From positions 298,001 to 362,000 of the forward strand of contig JAPTHN010000104.1 in the NCBI GenBank assembly GCA_026936325.1: DNA of 64,000 bases, written 5' to 3'. Positions 34,887 through 46,900 of this stretch are shown here, piece by piece (within the stretch, counting starts at the first letter, position 1; the number at the start of each line of letters is the position of its first letter). Source of the DNA: Platynereis dumerilii. Taxonomy: Eukaryota > Annelida > Polychaeta > Phyllodocida > Nereididae. A program made the translations under genes and the position numbers. Below the pieces are notes generated by a model. It made no database searches. It was given only the letters and a program-made list of their open reading frames with translations, and was not told the origin of the DNA.

Positions 34887-35154
34887 AGGGGCCGATCAGG
34901 TGATAGTTGGCGGGGCTATGGATTTTACCCCCGAGACAAACTTTTTTATTCATTTGCAACACGTCGACGAACAATTTTTTTTGAATGCAGACGAGCAATT
35001 TTAACATAACGGTACCCCAGGTACAGGAGGAAACAAACTTTTTTTCTTCATGTGCTGAACCAATTTTTTTTCAGTGTGAAATGGGAAACAAACGTTTTTT
35101 CACCAAATGTCCATAGGCCCCCCCCCCCCCATAGATGATCTGGTGTCAGCCCCT
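34887..35154. mobile_element. Possible MITE, ~268 bp
   Basis: It starts AGGGGCCGATCAGGTGATAG and ends ATCTGGTGTCAGCCCCT. The outer AGGGGC bases pair with GCCCCT and inner G/C runs face each other, but the TIR is short and imperfect. Internal AAACTTTTTT words repeat. Confidence 0.45.
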
Positions 35155-37209
35155 AATGAAAAATGAGCTATTACAGTTATTTGCAGATTAGCAGTCGAAA
35201 CAGTCTCAAAATGAACATTCACAGACCTCCCAACCTCAGGAACGTCGGTTCCAGGGTTCTGCATTTTTTTAGATGGTTTTCACAAAAAAATTGGGGTCCT
35301 AATAAACAAAATTTCTCTATTGAGCAAAACACAAATATAGCAAAAACTTCCAGTTGAAACGGTTTAACAATGCACTTCCTGTGGTTCTTAAATTCAAGAC
35401 TAAATTACAGCATCTGATCAATAACAGTAGCTGAGATCTAACAGCTGAAAATAATTTATGTTTGCAATGTCACTAAAACCCAAGATTACAATAACACAAC
35501 TCCTTGTTTAATTTGTAATCTCAATTTGATATTTAAAACAAAGAAAAAGACAAGTGTCATCATAATTACATGTATATTCCTATTGGAAGAAAAGACCTAA
35601 GTTCCATTGTTCCTGCATCCTTAACTACTACTATGCCCGATTGTATCAACGCTTAACATAGGTTATCCTAAAATGGTTAAGTCATTCTAATGATAATGCA
35701 TCAATGTGGAACATGAGTTAGATAACTAGTTTTAATCAGCTGAACTCATGTTACAACATGACAACATCTTTTGCCACTAACCCAGTTAGAAGATAATTAA
35801 GTTATAGGACTGAACCACTTTAGGTGATCCCGTGTTAAGCGTTCATACATTCTGGTACTGCTGGCTGTCATCATCCTTTCAATACATGTGACAGAAAAAA
35901 GTATCACATCTTAGATATATAATACATAAATGTAAAATTATACAATTCATACTAAACTATAGTATGTGTACTACATAATTATATAGGAGGTCAGGTAAAT
36001 ATATCTACAACAGTTAGATTTAACGTAACCATCATAATTTCCTCATATTCTACATGAGCTGACACCCTGGAGTGGCAGCCTGGGGCGTGTTGGCATGGGG
36101 AATCCCCTTCTTTCGTCCTTTCGTTCTTGTTTCGTCCGATTTTGCGTCCTTTATTTTCTCGAATCCGGCTAACAACGAAAGTTGGGACTCGGACTTGAGG
36201 AGGTCACCTTGCGACGAGAACTGTCACCTGAAGAAGAAAAGTGGGCAGTGGAATATTACCACACAATAGCACACGTATGTTGTCTATACATGGAAGACCT
36301 TTGCTTTATTGTACTACCATGCAGGCAGTTCTAAGGTTTCAAACACAACAAGGCATGTGTTCTGTCTATGGCAGAAGTAATTTGTCAGTCACTTTCATAT
36401 GACGAGGAAATAAAGTTTCAGAAATAAAATAAAGAAAAATATGTAAAAAAAAAAAAAGTTTCTTATGCCACACAAGAATCTAAATTTTTTTTCAGGAATA
36501 TTTCTTTAAAAAATATATAATTGAAGATAGAGCAGGATATTTCTTCAATGAGGTCAGGAATTCTCTATTTTTCTGGGGACTTTTTTGTTGCCAATTGCTT
36601 ATTTTCTGTACGGTCTACAGCTTTTTTCCATGGCCAACAGAACATTTTTTTGTCACAAATGGATCATCCTTCTCTGACAAATGTACCATTTTCCTTGCAA
36701 TAAGACCATATATTTTTAATGTGGAAAAATTTGACAATGTTGACTGACAGGCTCTCATCACTTTCGCCATTTGCCCCCTCAGCATGACACCTTTAAAATT
36801 AACAAATTCCCAATAGTGTTATGGAGAGATTAACACTGATCCATTCCATCTAAATCCTCTGGCAGATTAAATATCTAAAAGCCAAACTACTGTGTGGAAA
36901 GTCACAACCAGTGACCACTGCATCATGAACCATCTTACATTTATGCATTTTTCTGATTCACAAAAAAAGACACCTTCATGACCAGATAAAGAGCAGTCAT
37001 AGTCATACACCAAATGAAATCGACCAATTAAAAAATCTGCAACCGCATTAGTTCTAAGTAACCCCCTTCGCAACGATCACCAACTTAAATATTAATCCTA
37101 AATTTAAGAAATTTACCAAATTAACGTCACACTCTGCCTCCTCTGAGCGATAATCTAGAAAATGTGAAGATGACTTGAATGTTTCAAGAAAATGTTCACT
37201 TGCACTTAC
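35155..37209. other. Intergenic / KCNAB 3' flank, nothing firm
   Basis: A 13-A run at 36445-36457, preceded by several AATAAA words, could be the 3' end of a retrocopied transcript on the plus strand (body perhaps from 36060). I recognise no product in the 65-codon frame there. The KCNAB polyadenylation site could not be placed. Confidence 0.35.
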
Positions 37210-37531
37210 ATGCATGGCCAATTGTGCAGCGTACGTTTTCCCGTAAATTTTCGTTTGGATTTCATACGTGTTAAGTTGGTTTTTTGGGCTTTAACTTAAT
37301 TTTTTTGCTAATTTTTTTTAGATAGGCCAATGCAAGGTCTAAACCTAAACCATTTATGATAACCATATTGCACTGAAATGGCCAAAGTAACTGAAAAGTA
37401 CCTGTGTGAAATTTTTATGAATACGTAGCCTACGAAATTCGTACGAAAATGTACGTACGTACTACGGATCGGCTCTTTTTTGTGAGTTTCGTACGTAGAA
37501 TTTACGTACGTAATTCGTACGCTGCACAATT
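37210..37531. mobile_element. MITE, ~320 bp, CGTACG-rich
   Basis: The left end CAATTGTGCAGCGTACG is exactly inverted at the right end as CGTACGCTGCACAATTG. CGTACGTA words fill the right half. It lies about 340 bp beyond the KCNAB stop codon, so it may fall inside the 3' UTR. Confidence 0.85.
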
Positions 37532-37792
37532 GCTGGTGTACAATGTCATAAAAATGTCATGCGAATCAAATATTCTCAATGGGCACGTCGACGTTGCAGC
37601 AACATCGTGAAAGTGATGTAGAACAGTTACCAACCCAATTCAGGTACCTTTCCTCACCGTCAGGAGTTTAGCCCAGTAGGCCTATACACATTGCAACAGA
37701 CAATGTGTATACATTCGTTTTAAACAATTGTTCATTTTCCAATGACGAGTACTGTATATAGTATGATTATGGTAGACAGCCATCATGTACAC

Positions 37793-37854
37793 GTAACTGC
37801 AAAAACTCGTATCTGCTGTGCATTTATCCTACACTTACGAGGTTTTGCAGTTAC
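37793..37854 (-). promoter_or_regulatory. Hairpin at the start of the KCNAB 3' UTR
   Basis: GTAACTGCAAAAACTCGTA (37793-37811) pairs with TACGAGGTTTTGCAGTTAC (37836-37854) at 18 of 19 positions around a 24-nt loop. It starts about 12 nt after the stop codon. The core GCAAAACCTCGTA is also the core of the TIR in the 801-bp element family, so it may be a tiny derivative of that family. Confidence 0.65.
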
Positions 37855-37866
37855 ACCATTGCTGAG

Positions 37867-37962
37867 TTACCTCTGTGGCTGAGGGTCTTTCTGTCTGCTG
37901 GGCCTGTTTCCCAAAATCCTTTCAATTTCAATCATGATTGAGCTGGTCAGTTTTGGTACAAC
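37867..37962 (-). CDS. KCNAB: KCNAB exon j, C-terminus and stop
   Basis: The acceptor is TAATTTCAG. It encodes [20 protein letters not shown] and ends [11 protein letters not shown] before TAA. The ILGN(K/R)P segment is the conserved end of the family; the last residues are lineage-specific. Confidence 0.93.
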   Translation of the reverse strand, partial: VVPKLTSSIMIEIERILGNRPSRQKDPQPQR

Positions 37963-40900
37963 CTGAAATTACAAACATTACATGAGTTATGCCCCATCAG
38001 CACCAGTGTGGGCTATTTAGAGGCAATCAAACATTACATGAGCAGCCAACCTCATTATACTATTTTTGAATGAAGGGAATTGTTGTCTGAGTATCATTGT
38101 TGCAATAGGCATGTGGAATTAAGAAAACAACAACTGAGAGCACAACTTCAGGCTTTTTACGAAAAAACTTCTAAAATTATAATAAAATTTAAGAGAAATT
38201 GTGATGGAATAACAATACTGACCTGGATGGCCTGCATGTTTTCATACAACTGCTCCGTAGAAGACACTCCGAGGATCACACAGTGGACTGACTCGTTCTT
38301 CAAGCACCAAGCTGGAGAGAAACGTCATTGCACAAATTGATCACATAAGTTAATAACATACGTAGGCCTATGTGATGAGATGAGATGAGATAAGATATAT
38401 TTAATTACCAATTGCAAGTTGTGGAAGGGTGCATTCGAGACTCTCGGCTATTGAGGTAAGTTCTCTCAACTTCGTCTGTTGCTTTCTTCCTTCTTCGCTC
38501 AGAATCCTATCCTTGAACCAACTATAGCCCTGTCAATTAAAAGATACCAGAGTGCAAAATTATAACATCTCATCAGCATAAGGCAAAATTGACCTAAGTC
38601 AGACTTTAAAAGGGCCGGAACTTGCATCTCAGGTAACAGCCAATGGCCCAACGTGTGAGCCTAGCACCTCGGCTACGGGGGTGAGCACTCGTAGGTGACG
38701 ATTGAACGGTGAGAGTCCCTTCATAAATAAATTACAGTTGAAAGTAAAGCGATTTTGGTGTAAGGCGTACCTTAAGAGCTGCCCTGGAACTGAACGGGAT
38801 TTCTTCGTCATATTTCCCAGAGAGGATTCCCCCAGCGAGAGGAGACCAAGTCATGCAGCCAAGCCCTGAAAAAGAAATATGAATAGAATTGAATCGAATA
38901 TAGAATAGAATATAACTTTGTTGAATCCCACCAGGGTGGAGGTGTTATCCTTATTCCAATGTATGCATAGAACATGGGGCATAGGCCTACGTGTGGATCA
39001 TTGTTAAGACAGTGTAATGCCCTAATCACCAGCGGTGCAAGATCTAACCAATTATATATGCAGGTTGTCCCTTGATAGTGATACTCGTAGGTATCTTAAA
39101 GGGGTCAGCTCATCTGTATCCTTTTTTTAATCTTTTCACTATATATTGATTTGTGTACTTCAACTAACGAGCAAATAAATACAAATAAATTATTGAAATT
39201 TAATAAAATTTGATATCGATGCGTAAATATGACTGACCAATTTTATGGAACATCTCGGGCATCTGAACCTCGACCTTCTCCCTCTGGAAGAGATGATATT
39301 CGGCTTGCTCAACTATTGGAGGAATCAGGTTGAACTGCCGGGCCACCGAGTAGGCCTCCTGCAATCAAGAAGCATTGAAATATAAATGGGGTTATTGTTA
39401 TTATAGAGATGGTATTATCATAGAGATGATATTATTATAGAGATGATATTATTATAGAGATGATATTATTATAGAGATGGTATTATTATAGAGATGATAT
39501 TATTATAGAGATGATATTATTATAGAGATGATATTCGGCTTGCTCAACTATTGGAGGAATCAGGTTGAACTGCCTGGCCACCGAGTAGGCCTCCTGCAAT
39601 CAATAAGCATTGAAATATAAATGGGATTATTGTTATTATAGAGATGATATTATTAGAGAGATGATATTATTATAGAGATGATATTATTATAGAGATGATA
39701 TTCGGCTTGCTCAACTATTGGAGGAATCAGGTTGAACTGCCGGGCCACCGAGTAGGCCTCCTGCAATCAAGAAGCATTGAAATATAAATGGGGTTATTGT
39801 TATTATAGAGAATTAGAGATGGTATTATTATAGAGATGATATTATTATAGAGATGATATTATTATAGAGATGATATTATTATAGAGATGATATTATTATA
39901 GAGATGATATTATTATAGAGATGATATTATTATAGAGATGATATTATTATAGAGATGATATTATTATAGAGATGATATAATTATAGAGATGATATTATTA
40001 TAGAGATGATATTATTATAGAGATGATATTATTATAGAGATGATATAATTATAGAGATGATATTATTATAGAGATGATATTATTATAGAGATGATATTAT
40101 TATAGAGATGATATTCTGCTTGCTCAACTATTGGAGGAATCAGGTTGAACTGCCTGGCCACCGAGTAGGCCTCCTGCAATCAAGAAGCATTGAAATATAA
40201 ATGGGGTTATTGTTATTATAGAGAATTAGAGATGGTATTATTATAGAGATGATATTATTATAGAGATGATATTATTATAGAGATGATATTATTATAGAGA
40301 TGATATTATTATAGAGATGATATTATTATAGAGATGATATTATTATAGAGATGATATTATTATAGAGATGATATTATTATAGAGATGATATAATTATAGA
40401 GATGATATTATTATAGAGATGATATTATTATAGAGATGATATTATTATAGAGATGATATAATTATAGAGATGATATTATTATAGAGATGATATTATTATA
40501 GAGATGATATTATTATAGAGATGATATTCTGCTTGCTCAACTATTGGAGGAATCAGGTTGAACTGCCTGGCCACCGAGTAGGCCTCCTGCAATCAATAAG
40601 CATTGAAATATAAATGGGATTATTGTTATTATAGAGATGATATTATTAGAGAGATGATATTATTATAGAGATGATATTCGGCTTGCTCAACTATTGGAGG
40701 AATCAGGTTGAACTGCCTGGCCACCGAGTAGGCCTCCTGCAATCAATAAGCATTGAAATATAAATGGGATTATTGTTATTATAGAGATGGTATTATCATA
40801 GAGATGATATTATTATAGAGATGATATTCGGCTTGCTCAACTATTGGAGGAATCAGGTTGAACTGCCTGGCCACCGAGTAGGCCTCCTGCAATCAATAAG

Positions 40901-43900
40901 CATTGAAATATAAATGGGATTATTGTTATTATAGAGATGATATTATTAGAGAGATGATATTATTATAGAGATGATATTCGGCTTGCTCAACTATTGGAGG
41001 AATCAGGTTGAACTGCCTGGCCACCGAGTAGGCCTCCTGCAATCAATAAGCATTGAAATATAAATGGGATTATTGTTATTATAGAGATGATATTATTAGA
41101 GAGATGATATTATTATAGAGATGATATTCGGCTTGCTCAACTATTGGAGGAATCAGGTTGAACTGCCTGGCCACCGAGTAGGCCTCCTGCAATCAAGAAG
41201 CATTGAAATATAAATGGGATTATTGTTATTATAGAGATGTTTGACATAAGAAAATTACTTTGCATTGATTGCTGTTGCTCTTAATTTGGGGATGCGAGAG
41301 GCACCCTTATGTCTTTGAGATCGTTGATTCTATTTCAATTATTTTTGACTGCTATGCTAACTAAAATAATGTAAAACAAACAAATTGATTTAATTTTAAT
41401 ATTTAGATGAAACAATTGGGAAACTGATGTTATAACCAAGTCATTCTATTAATTTAATTCACTTCAATTATAAAATTCCTACCTGAGTCTGATGTCTCAG
41501 TTGGCACCTATCTTCAGGACCTTGCATCTGGCCTGCTAGTTTCAGGGCTCGGAGTAGTCGACTGCTCTAAGGCATTCAATTTGCCAACTTTTACAACTCC
41601 TGGCCCCAATTAATATGTATTTGTGCCACCCTCAACATCAGCCTCAAACTAGGTAAGGTCAGGTCAATTTCAGAGTTTGCCAAAACTTGCTAACCTTGGC
41701 CAGTTTCCCTCATGTGAATAAAAACTAAAAGGATTTTATTATTCAAAACAAATAGTAACATTTACAATCATTCACACTTGCCTCGTTTAATATAATAGAA
41801 TAAATTTTATGACTTAAATCGTTACCCGGATTCTCCACCATTTGACATAAGAAAATTACTTTGCATTGATTGCTGTTGCTCTTAATTTGGGGATGCGAGA
41901 GGCACCCTTATGTCTTTGAGATCGTTGATTCTATTTCAATTATTTTTGACTGCTATGCTAACTAAAATAATGTAAAACAAACAAATTGATTTAATTTTAA
42001 TATTTAGATGAAACAATTGGGAAACTGATGTTATAACCAAGTCATTCTATTAATTTAATTCACTTCAATTATAAAATTCCTACCTGAGTCTGATGTCTCA
42101 GTTGGCACCTATCTTCAGGACCTTGCATCTGGCCTGCTAGTTTCAGGGCTCGGAGTAGTCGACTGCTCTAAGGCATTCAATTTGCCAACTTTTACAACTC
42201 CTGGCCCCAATTAATATGTATTTGTGCCACCCTCAACATCAGCCTCAAACTAGGTAAGGTCAGGTCAATTTCAGAGTTTGCCAAAACTTGCTAACCTTGG
42301 CCAGTTTCCCTCATGTGAATAAAAACTAAAAGGATTTTATTATTCAAAACAAATAGTAACATTTACAATCATTCACACTTGCCTCGTTTAATATAATAGA
42401 ATAAATTTTATGACTTAAATTTTTAAATATTCTCAAGTCCTATGTGACAGATGGTATTATCATAGAGATGATATTATTATAGAGATGATATTCGGTTTGC
42501 TCAACTATTGGAGGAATCAGGTTGAACTGCCTGGCCACTGAGTAGGCCTCCTGCAATCAATAAGCATTGAAATATAAATGGGATTATTGTTATTATAGAG
42601 ATGGTATTATTATAGAGATGATATTATTATAGAGATGATATTATTATAGAGATGATATTCGGCTTGCTCAACTATTGGAGGAATCAGGTTGAACTGCCTG
42701 GCCACTGAGTAGGCCTCCTGCAATCAATAAGCATTGAAATATAAATGGGGTTATTGTTATTATAGAGAATTAGAGATGGTATTATTATAGAGATGATATT
42801 ATTATAGAGATGATATTCGGCTTGCTCAACTATTGGAGGAATCAGGTTGAACTGCCTGGCCACCGAGTAGGCCTCCTGCAATCAATAAGCATTGAAATAT
42901 GAAATCACTGTTATTATAGATGCAGCAAGTACATCCCTCTGACCCTGAGTGACCCATAAAAGATAAGATAAGATAAGATAAGTTAAAACTTTATTTAACG
43001 TCGGTGATGAACAGTAAAACAATAACACAAGCTGCAAAGCTTTTAGCCGACAGTTAAAATAACACAATAAGATGAATGATGTGAAATTATATACAAAATG
43101 ATAAATGAACTTGATTACTTAGATTCATCTAGAGGGTATTTCTTAGGCATAAAATACATGATCCACATTCACAATTCATAAATACATTGTTTTTCCTTAT
43201 TGCAGTCTTGAAAGAGCAAATATCTTCAGAAAATTTAACATGAGATGGCAGAATATTCCATAATGAGGGACCTTGGTATCTGATTGACCTTTTACCATAT
43301 TGAATTGTATAAAATTTAGGTTGGATCAACTTATTGTTATCTCGCATGTTGTATGGAGATACTTGCTTTTGGAAAAAAGAACTATCATTCGGAGGTGCTA
43401 ACTCATTTAGAACCCTGTAAACAAATTCTGCTAAATTGTGTTTGTAAGTTACATGTAACATTGTTACTCTAAACCATGAAATAGCTTTTTCAGAAGCTTT
43501 TTCGAGGGATTTCTTAACCATCGATTTATCCTCATGACAGTACGACAGTGTGCTGTCATCTGCGTAATTATACACTTCGCAGACATTATTTAACTCCATC
43601 AAAAAGTCATTAATAAATATGTGGAACAAAAGAGGGCCCATAATAGATCCTTGCGGAACACCAGTTTTCAGGTTCATCCATTCACTTCGGATATTACCTA
43701 ACCTAATGGATTGTTTTTGATTTCTAAGGTAGTCTAGGATAAAGGAGCAAGCTTGTACTGAAACACCATAAGCATGTAGTTTAGCAATTAGAAGTCCATG
43801 GGGTCAGGGGCGTAGATTTTTCATTTTTGTAGGGGGGATGATATTGGGGATCGCAAACTTCACGCGAGGCCCGACGGGCCAATAGTCGCGCCGACGTAGA

Positions 43901-46900
43901 TTTTGGGGGCTACTGTAGTGTAGGACCCAAAAAATATTACAGATTATTGAAAGTTAGTTCTGAAACTTGTATTTTCCATATAAAATGCAACTGGCATCAT
44001 GGAAAAAACTGCTAAATACAACAGATGATTGACAAAACTAAGTAGTAATAAATTAATAATTAGAAATTCTAGGGGGGGATAATCATATGATCATCCCCCC
44101 CAGGTTCATCCTAGGGGGGGATGCATCCCCCCATCCCCCCCCCATCCCCCCCCCCATGATGGGGTAAACTGTCAAAAGCTTTAGAAAGATCTATCAATAC
44201 ACATCCTACATTGCAATTGTTGTCAAGGGCTTTTCTCCAATTTTCTATACATTATGTTCTTGCCAACAACTAGACTCGAAGTTAATTGTCTGTTATTATA
44301 TCGCAGGGGTAGAGATCATTGGTTGGGTGTGAATTTACGCAAATGCAAAGATGCAATTTAAATAATAATATTAGTTTTTGACTGTGCAGAAATCTTTTAC
44401 AATGACAAGTTTTCGTATTAATTTATTTAGTTGTTGCATACATGTATTTGTGTGAAAGGACAACACCGACCACAATATTGGAAATTAAAATTGTTTTTAA
44501 TGATTAATTAATAATATCAATACAAAACTGAGGTAATTTAAACCATCACGGAATATCATTTTAGAGTCCACACATTAAATAAATGGAAATGTAAATGTTC
44601 ACGATTCACAAATCCCATCAGGTGGGATATGACTGGACAGATGATTTTTTCCATGTGAATTCCAGGACATGAGATCCGAGTCTTCTTGGCGGGAAAACGA
44701 AGAGACCACCCTGATGAACCAAATTAGTAAATTACCAAAGGTTGCAGCTTTCCGCTGTCAACCCCCAGATATTTACACTTGGCTAATATTAACTAGAAAA
44801 AGGTGGATGACTGGGGCTGGATGGTGGGTCCATTTTTGTTGACCGTCAGAAGCGGAAGGCCTGTGCGCATGCGCATCAAGGCGGCGCAGGTGGCGCCGTC
44901 TCCTGTCGTCTTCTGTCCCTTCGACACAAAACCGTTTCGCCCTGCTGAAACGGCCTTTTGTGTGAAAGGACAACACCGACCACAATATTGGAAATTAAAA
45001 TTGTTTTTAATGATTAATTAATAATATCAATACAAAACTGAGGTAATTTAAACCATCACGGAATATCATTTTAGAGTCCACACATTAAATAAATGGAAAT
45101 GTAAATGTTCACGATTCACAAATCCCATCAGGTGGGATATGACTGGACAGATGATTTTTTCCATGTGAATTCCAGGACATGAGATCCGAGTCTTCTTGGC
45201 GGGAAAACGAAGAGACCACCCAACAACCAAGTGAGGTCAGGACCGGCTTGGTTGCGCCAAGAAGACAGGGAAGGGAGGAGAGGACGGAGTAGTGAAACGA
45301 ATCCGTGGAAAAAAGCATGCCGGGCAGTAGAGTGATGTTAAGAGTGGCTAGGCCTTGGTTTCGACTTTCCGCACTCAACACACATGAGATAGCACTCCAG
45401 GCTTGAGATTTATAATAGAGCAGATGTGAATCCCCGCTAAAAGCTGCGACTTTCCGGCGTCAACTCTAACAGGGTAGTAGTGAAATGAATCCGTGGGACA
45501 TGGAATGCTGGGCTGTAGAGTGATGTTAGGGTGGCCAGGCAGGCCCCCGGTTGCGACTTTCCGCCGTCAACCCTGATAAGATAGCCCTCAAGGCATGAGA
45601 GTTGTACTCGACCAGATGTGGATCCCGGCCCAAGCTGCGACTTTCCGACGTCAACTCGACCAGGGAGCCTTTTAAAGGAGTATTGGCGTGTTCTGGAGTT
45701 GGAAGTTACAAAACCACCAATGGTCTGATATATTTCAAGTAGGCACTAGACGACCACCTTCCTGCTTGTCTGATGTAGGCATCACTAGAGCCAGCTAGTG
45801 CGAGATCAGTAGTGCGGCCAATCCTGAAGCTGTGGGTGTTGATCTTCATGTGACTGAATGATGAACGTGCCACCAGCCTGTTCAGCCATGTAACAACAAA
45901 TTGCCTTGCGACAGGTTGGCCATCCTCACCGCAGATGAGGTAGCTCGTGACGGGTCGGATGGATTGAAAGTTGAAGAGTAGATTTACCGGACAAGTCCTT
46001 GGGTTCTTCGTTGCCAGTAGTTTAATTTTTGCTGTTTTTGTAGAATGCTTAAACGTTCGGAAGTGGAGTGTCACCGATTTTGGTTTGCCAGTAGGAAATG
46101 CAAACTGGAACTTAGCCTGTCGGCCATGTAGGGCATGGTCAGCTTTTCCAGCCCTACCAAGTTCGCTTATTCGCATGCAGCCATGGTAAAGCAGAGCGAA
46201 CAGCGCCTTTAACAGTACTTTAATGAACTGTGAAGCTTCTGATGTGTCCACCAATTCCAACAATTCTTCCAACATTGGCAGAGTTACCGGTTGAAGTGGT
46301 CTGCCCGACAGTGATTTTCGCTTAATACCAATCATGAATTTCTTCAACAGGAAGGAGTCATTCGGATCCTGATAGCCTCTTACCTTATGGGCAAACGAAA
46401 TCGCAGACAAGTAGCCTCGGATTGTACCGGAGAGATAGCCCTTCTCCATTAGCGTGACCAGAAATGACATGATGTTGTAGATACTCTGTGGGTATTTTGT
46501 GTTTAAACCATGAGCTACCAAGTATCGATGGAATGCTTTTAAGTGGTGGTTGTATGATTGACTAGTGGCATCTGCCAGTGAAGCTTCCAGGGTGCTCAGT
46601 ATGGCTCCGTGGCCTTCAAGTGGTGGCCGTGGAGGGGCACCAGCTGCTGCGAGGGCCTCCTCCCATAAGTTGCTAGGAGCTGTTGAGTTGTCGGAGTAGG
46701 ATCGCTCTCGTTGTGATTCTGGGCCGGTGGTTACAGTCCAACCTTCAGTCGCCGGGATATTGTTATTGGGTGTTGAGAAATCCGGTGATATCATGCGGGT
46801 TGGTGACAGCTGCGCTGGACCACTCAGGGTAGGCCTAACCCTCCTTTCAGGTTTTCTCCTTCTCTTACCCATGCTCTTAATGCCTGGCATCTGGAAAGAC

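Noticed and set aside
36072-36269. 65-codon frame before an A-run, possible retrogene
   Set aside because: The product is not recognised, target duplications are not found, and the A-run alone is weak evidence.
39400-42905. Mutually exclusive alternative KCNAB exons
   Set aside because: All eleven copies stop after about 70 bp, lack the donor and the rest of the exon, and run into minisatellite. They can act as decoy acceptors but not as functional replacements.
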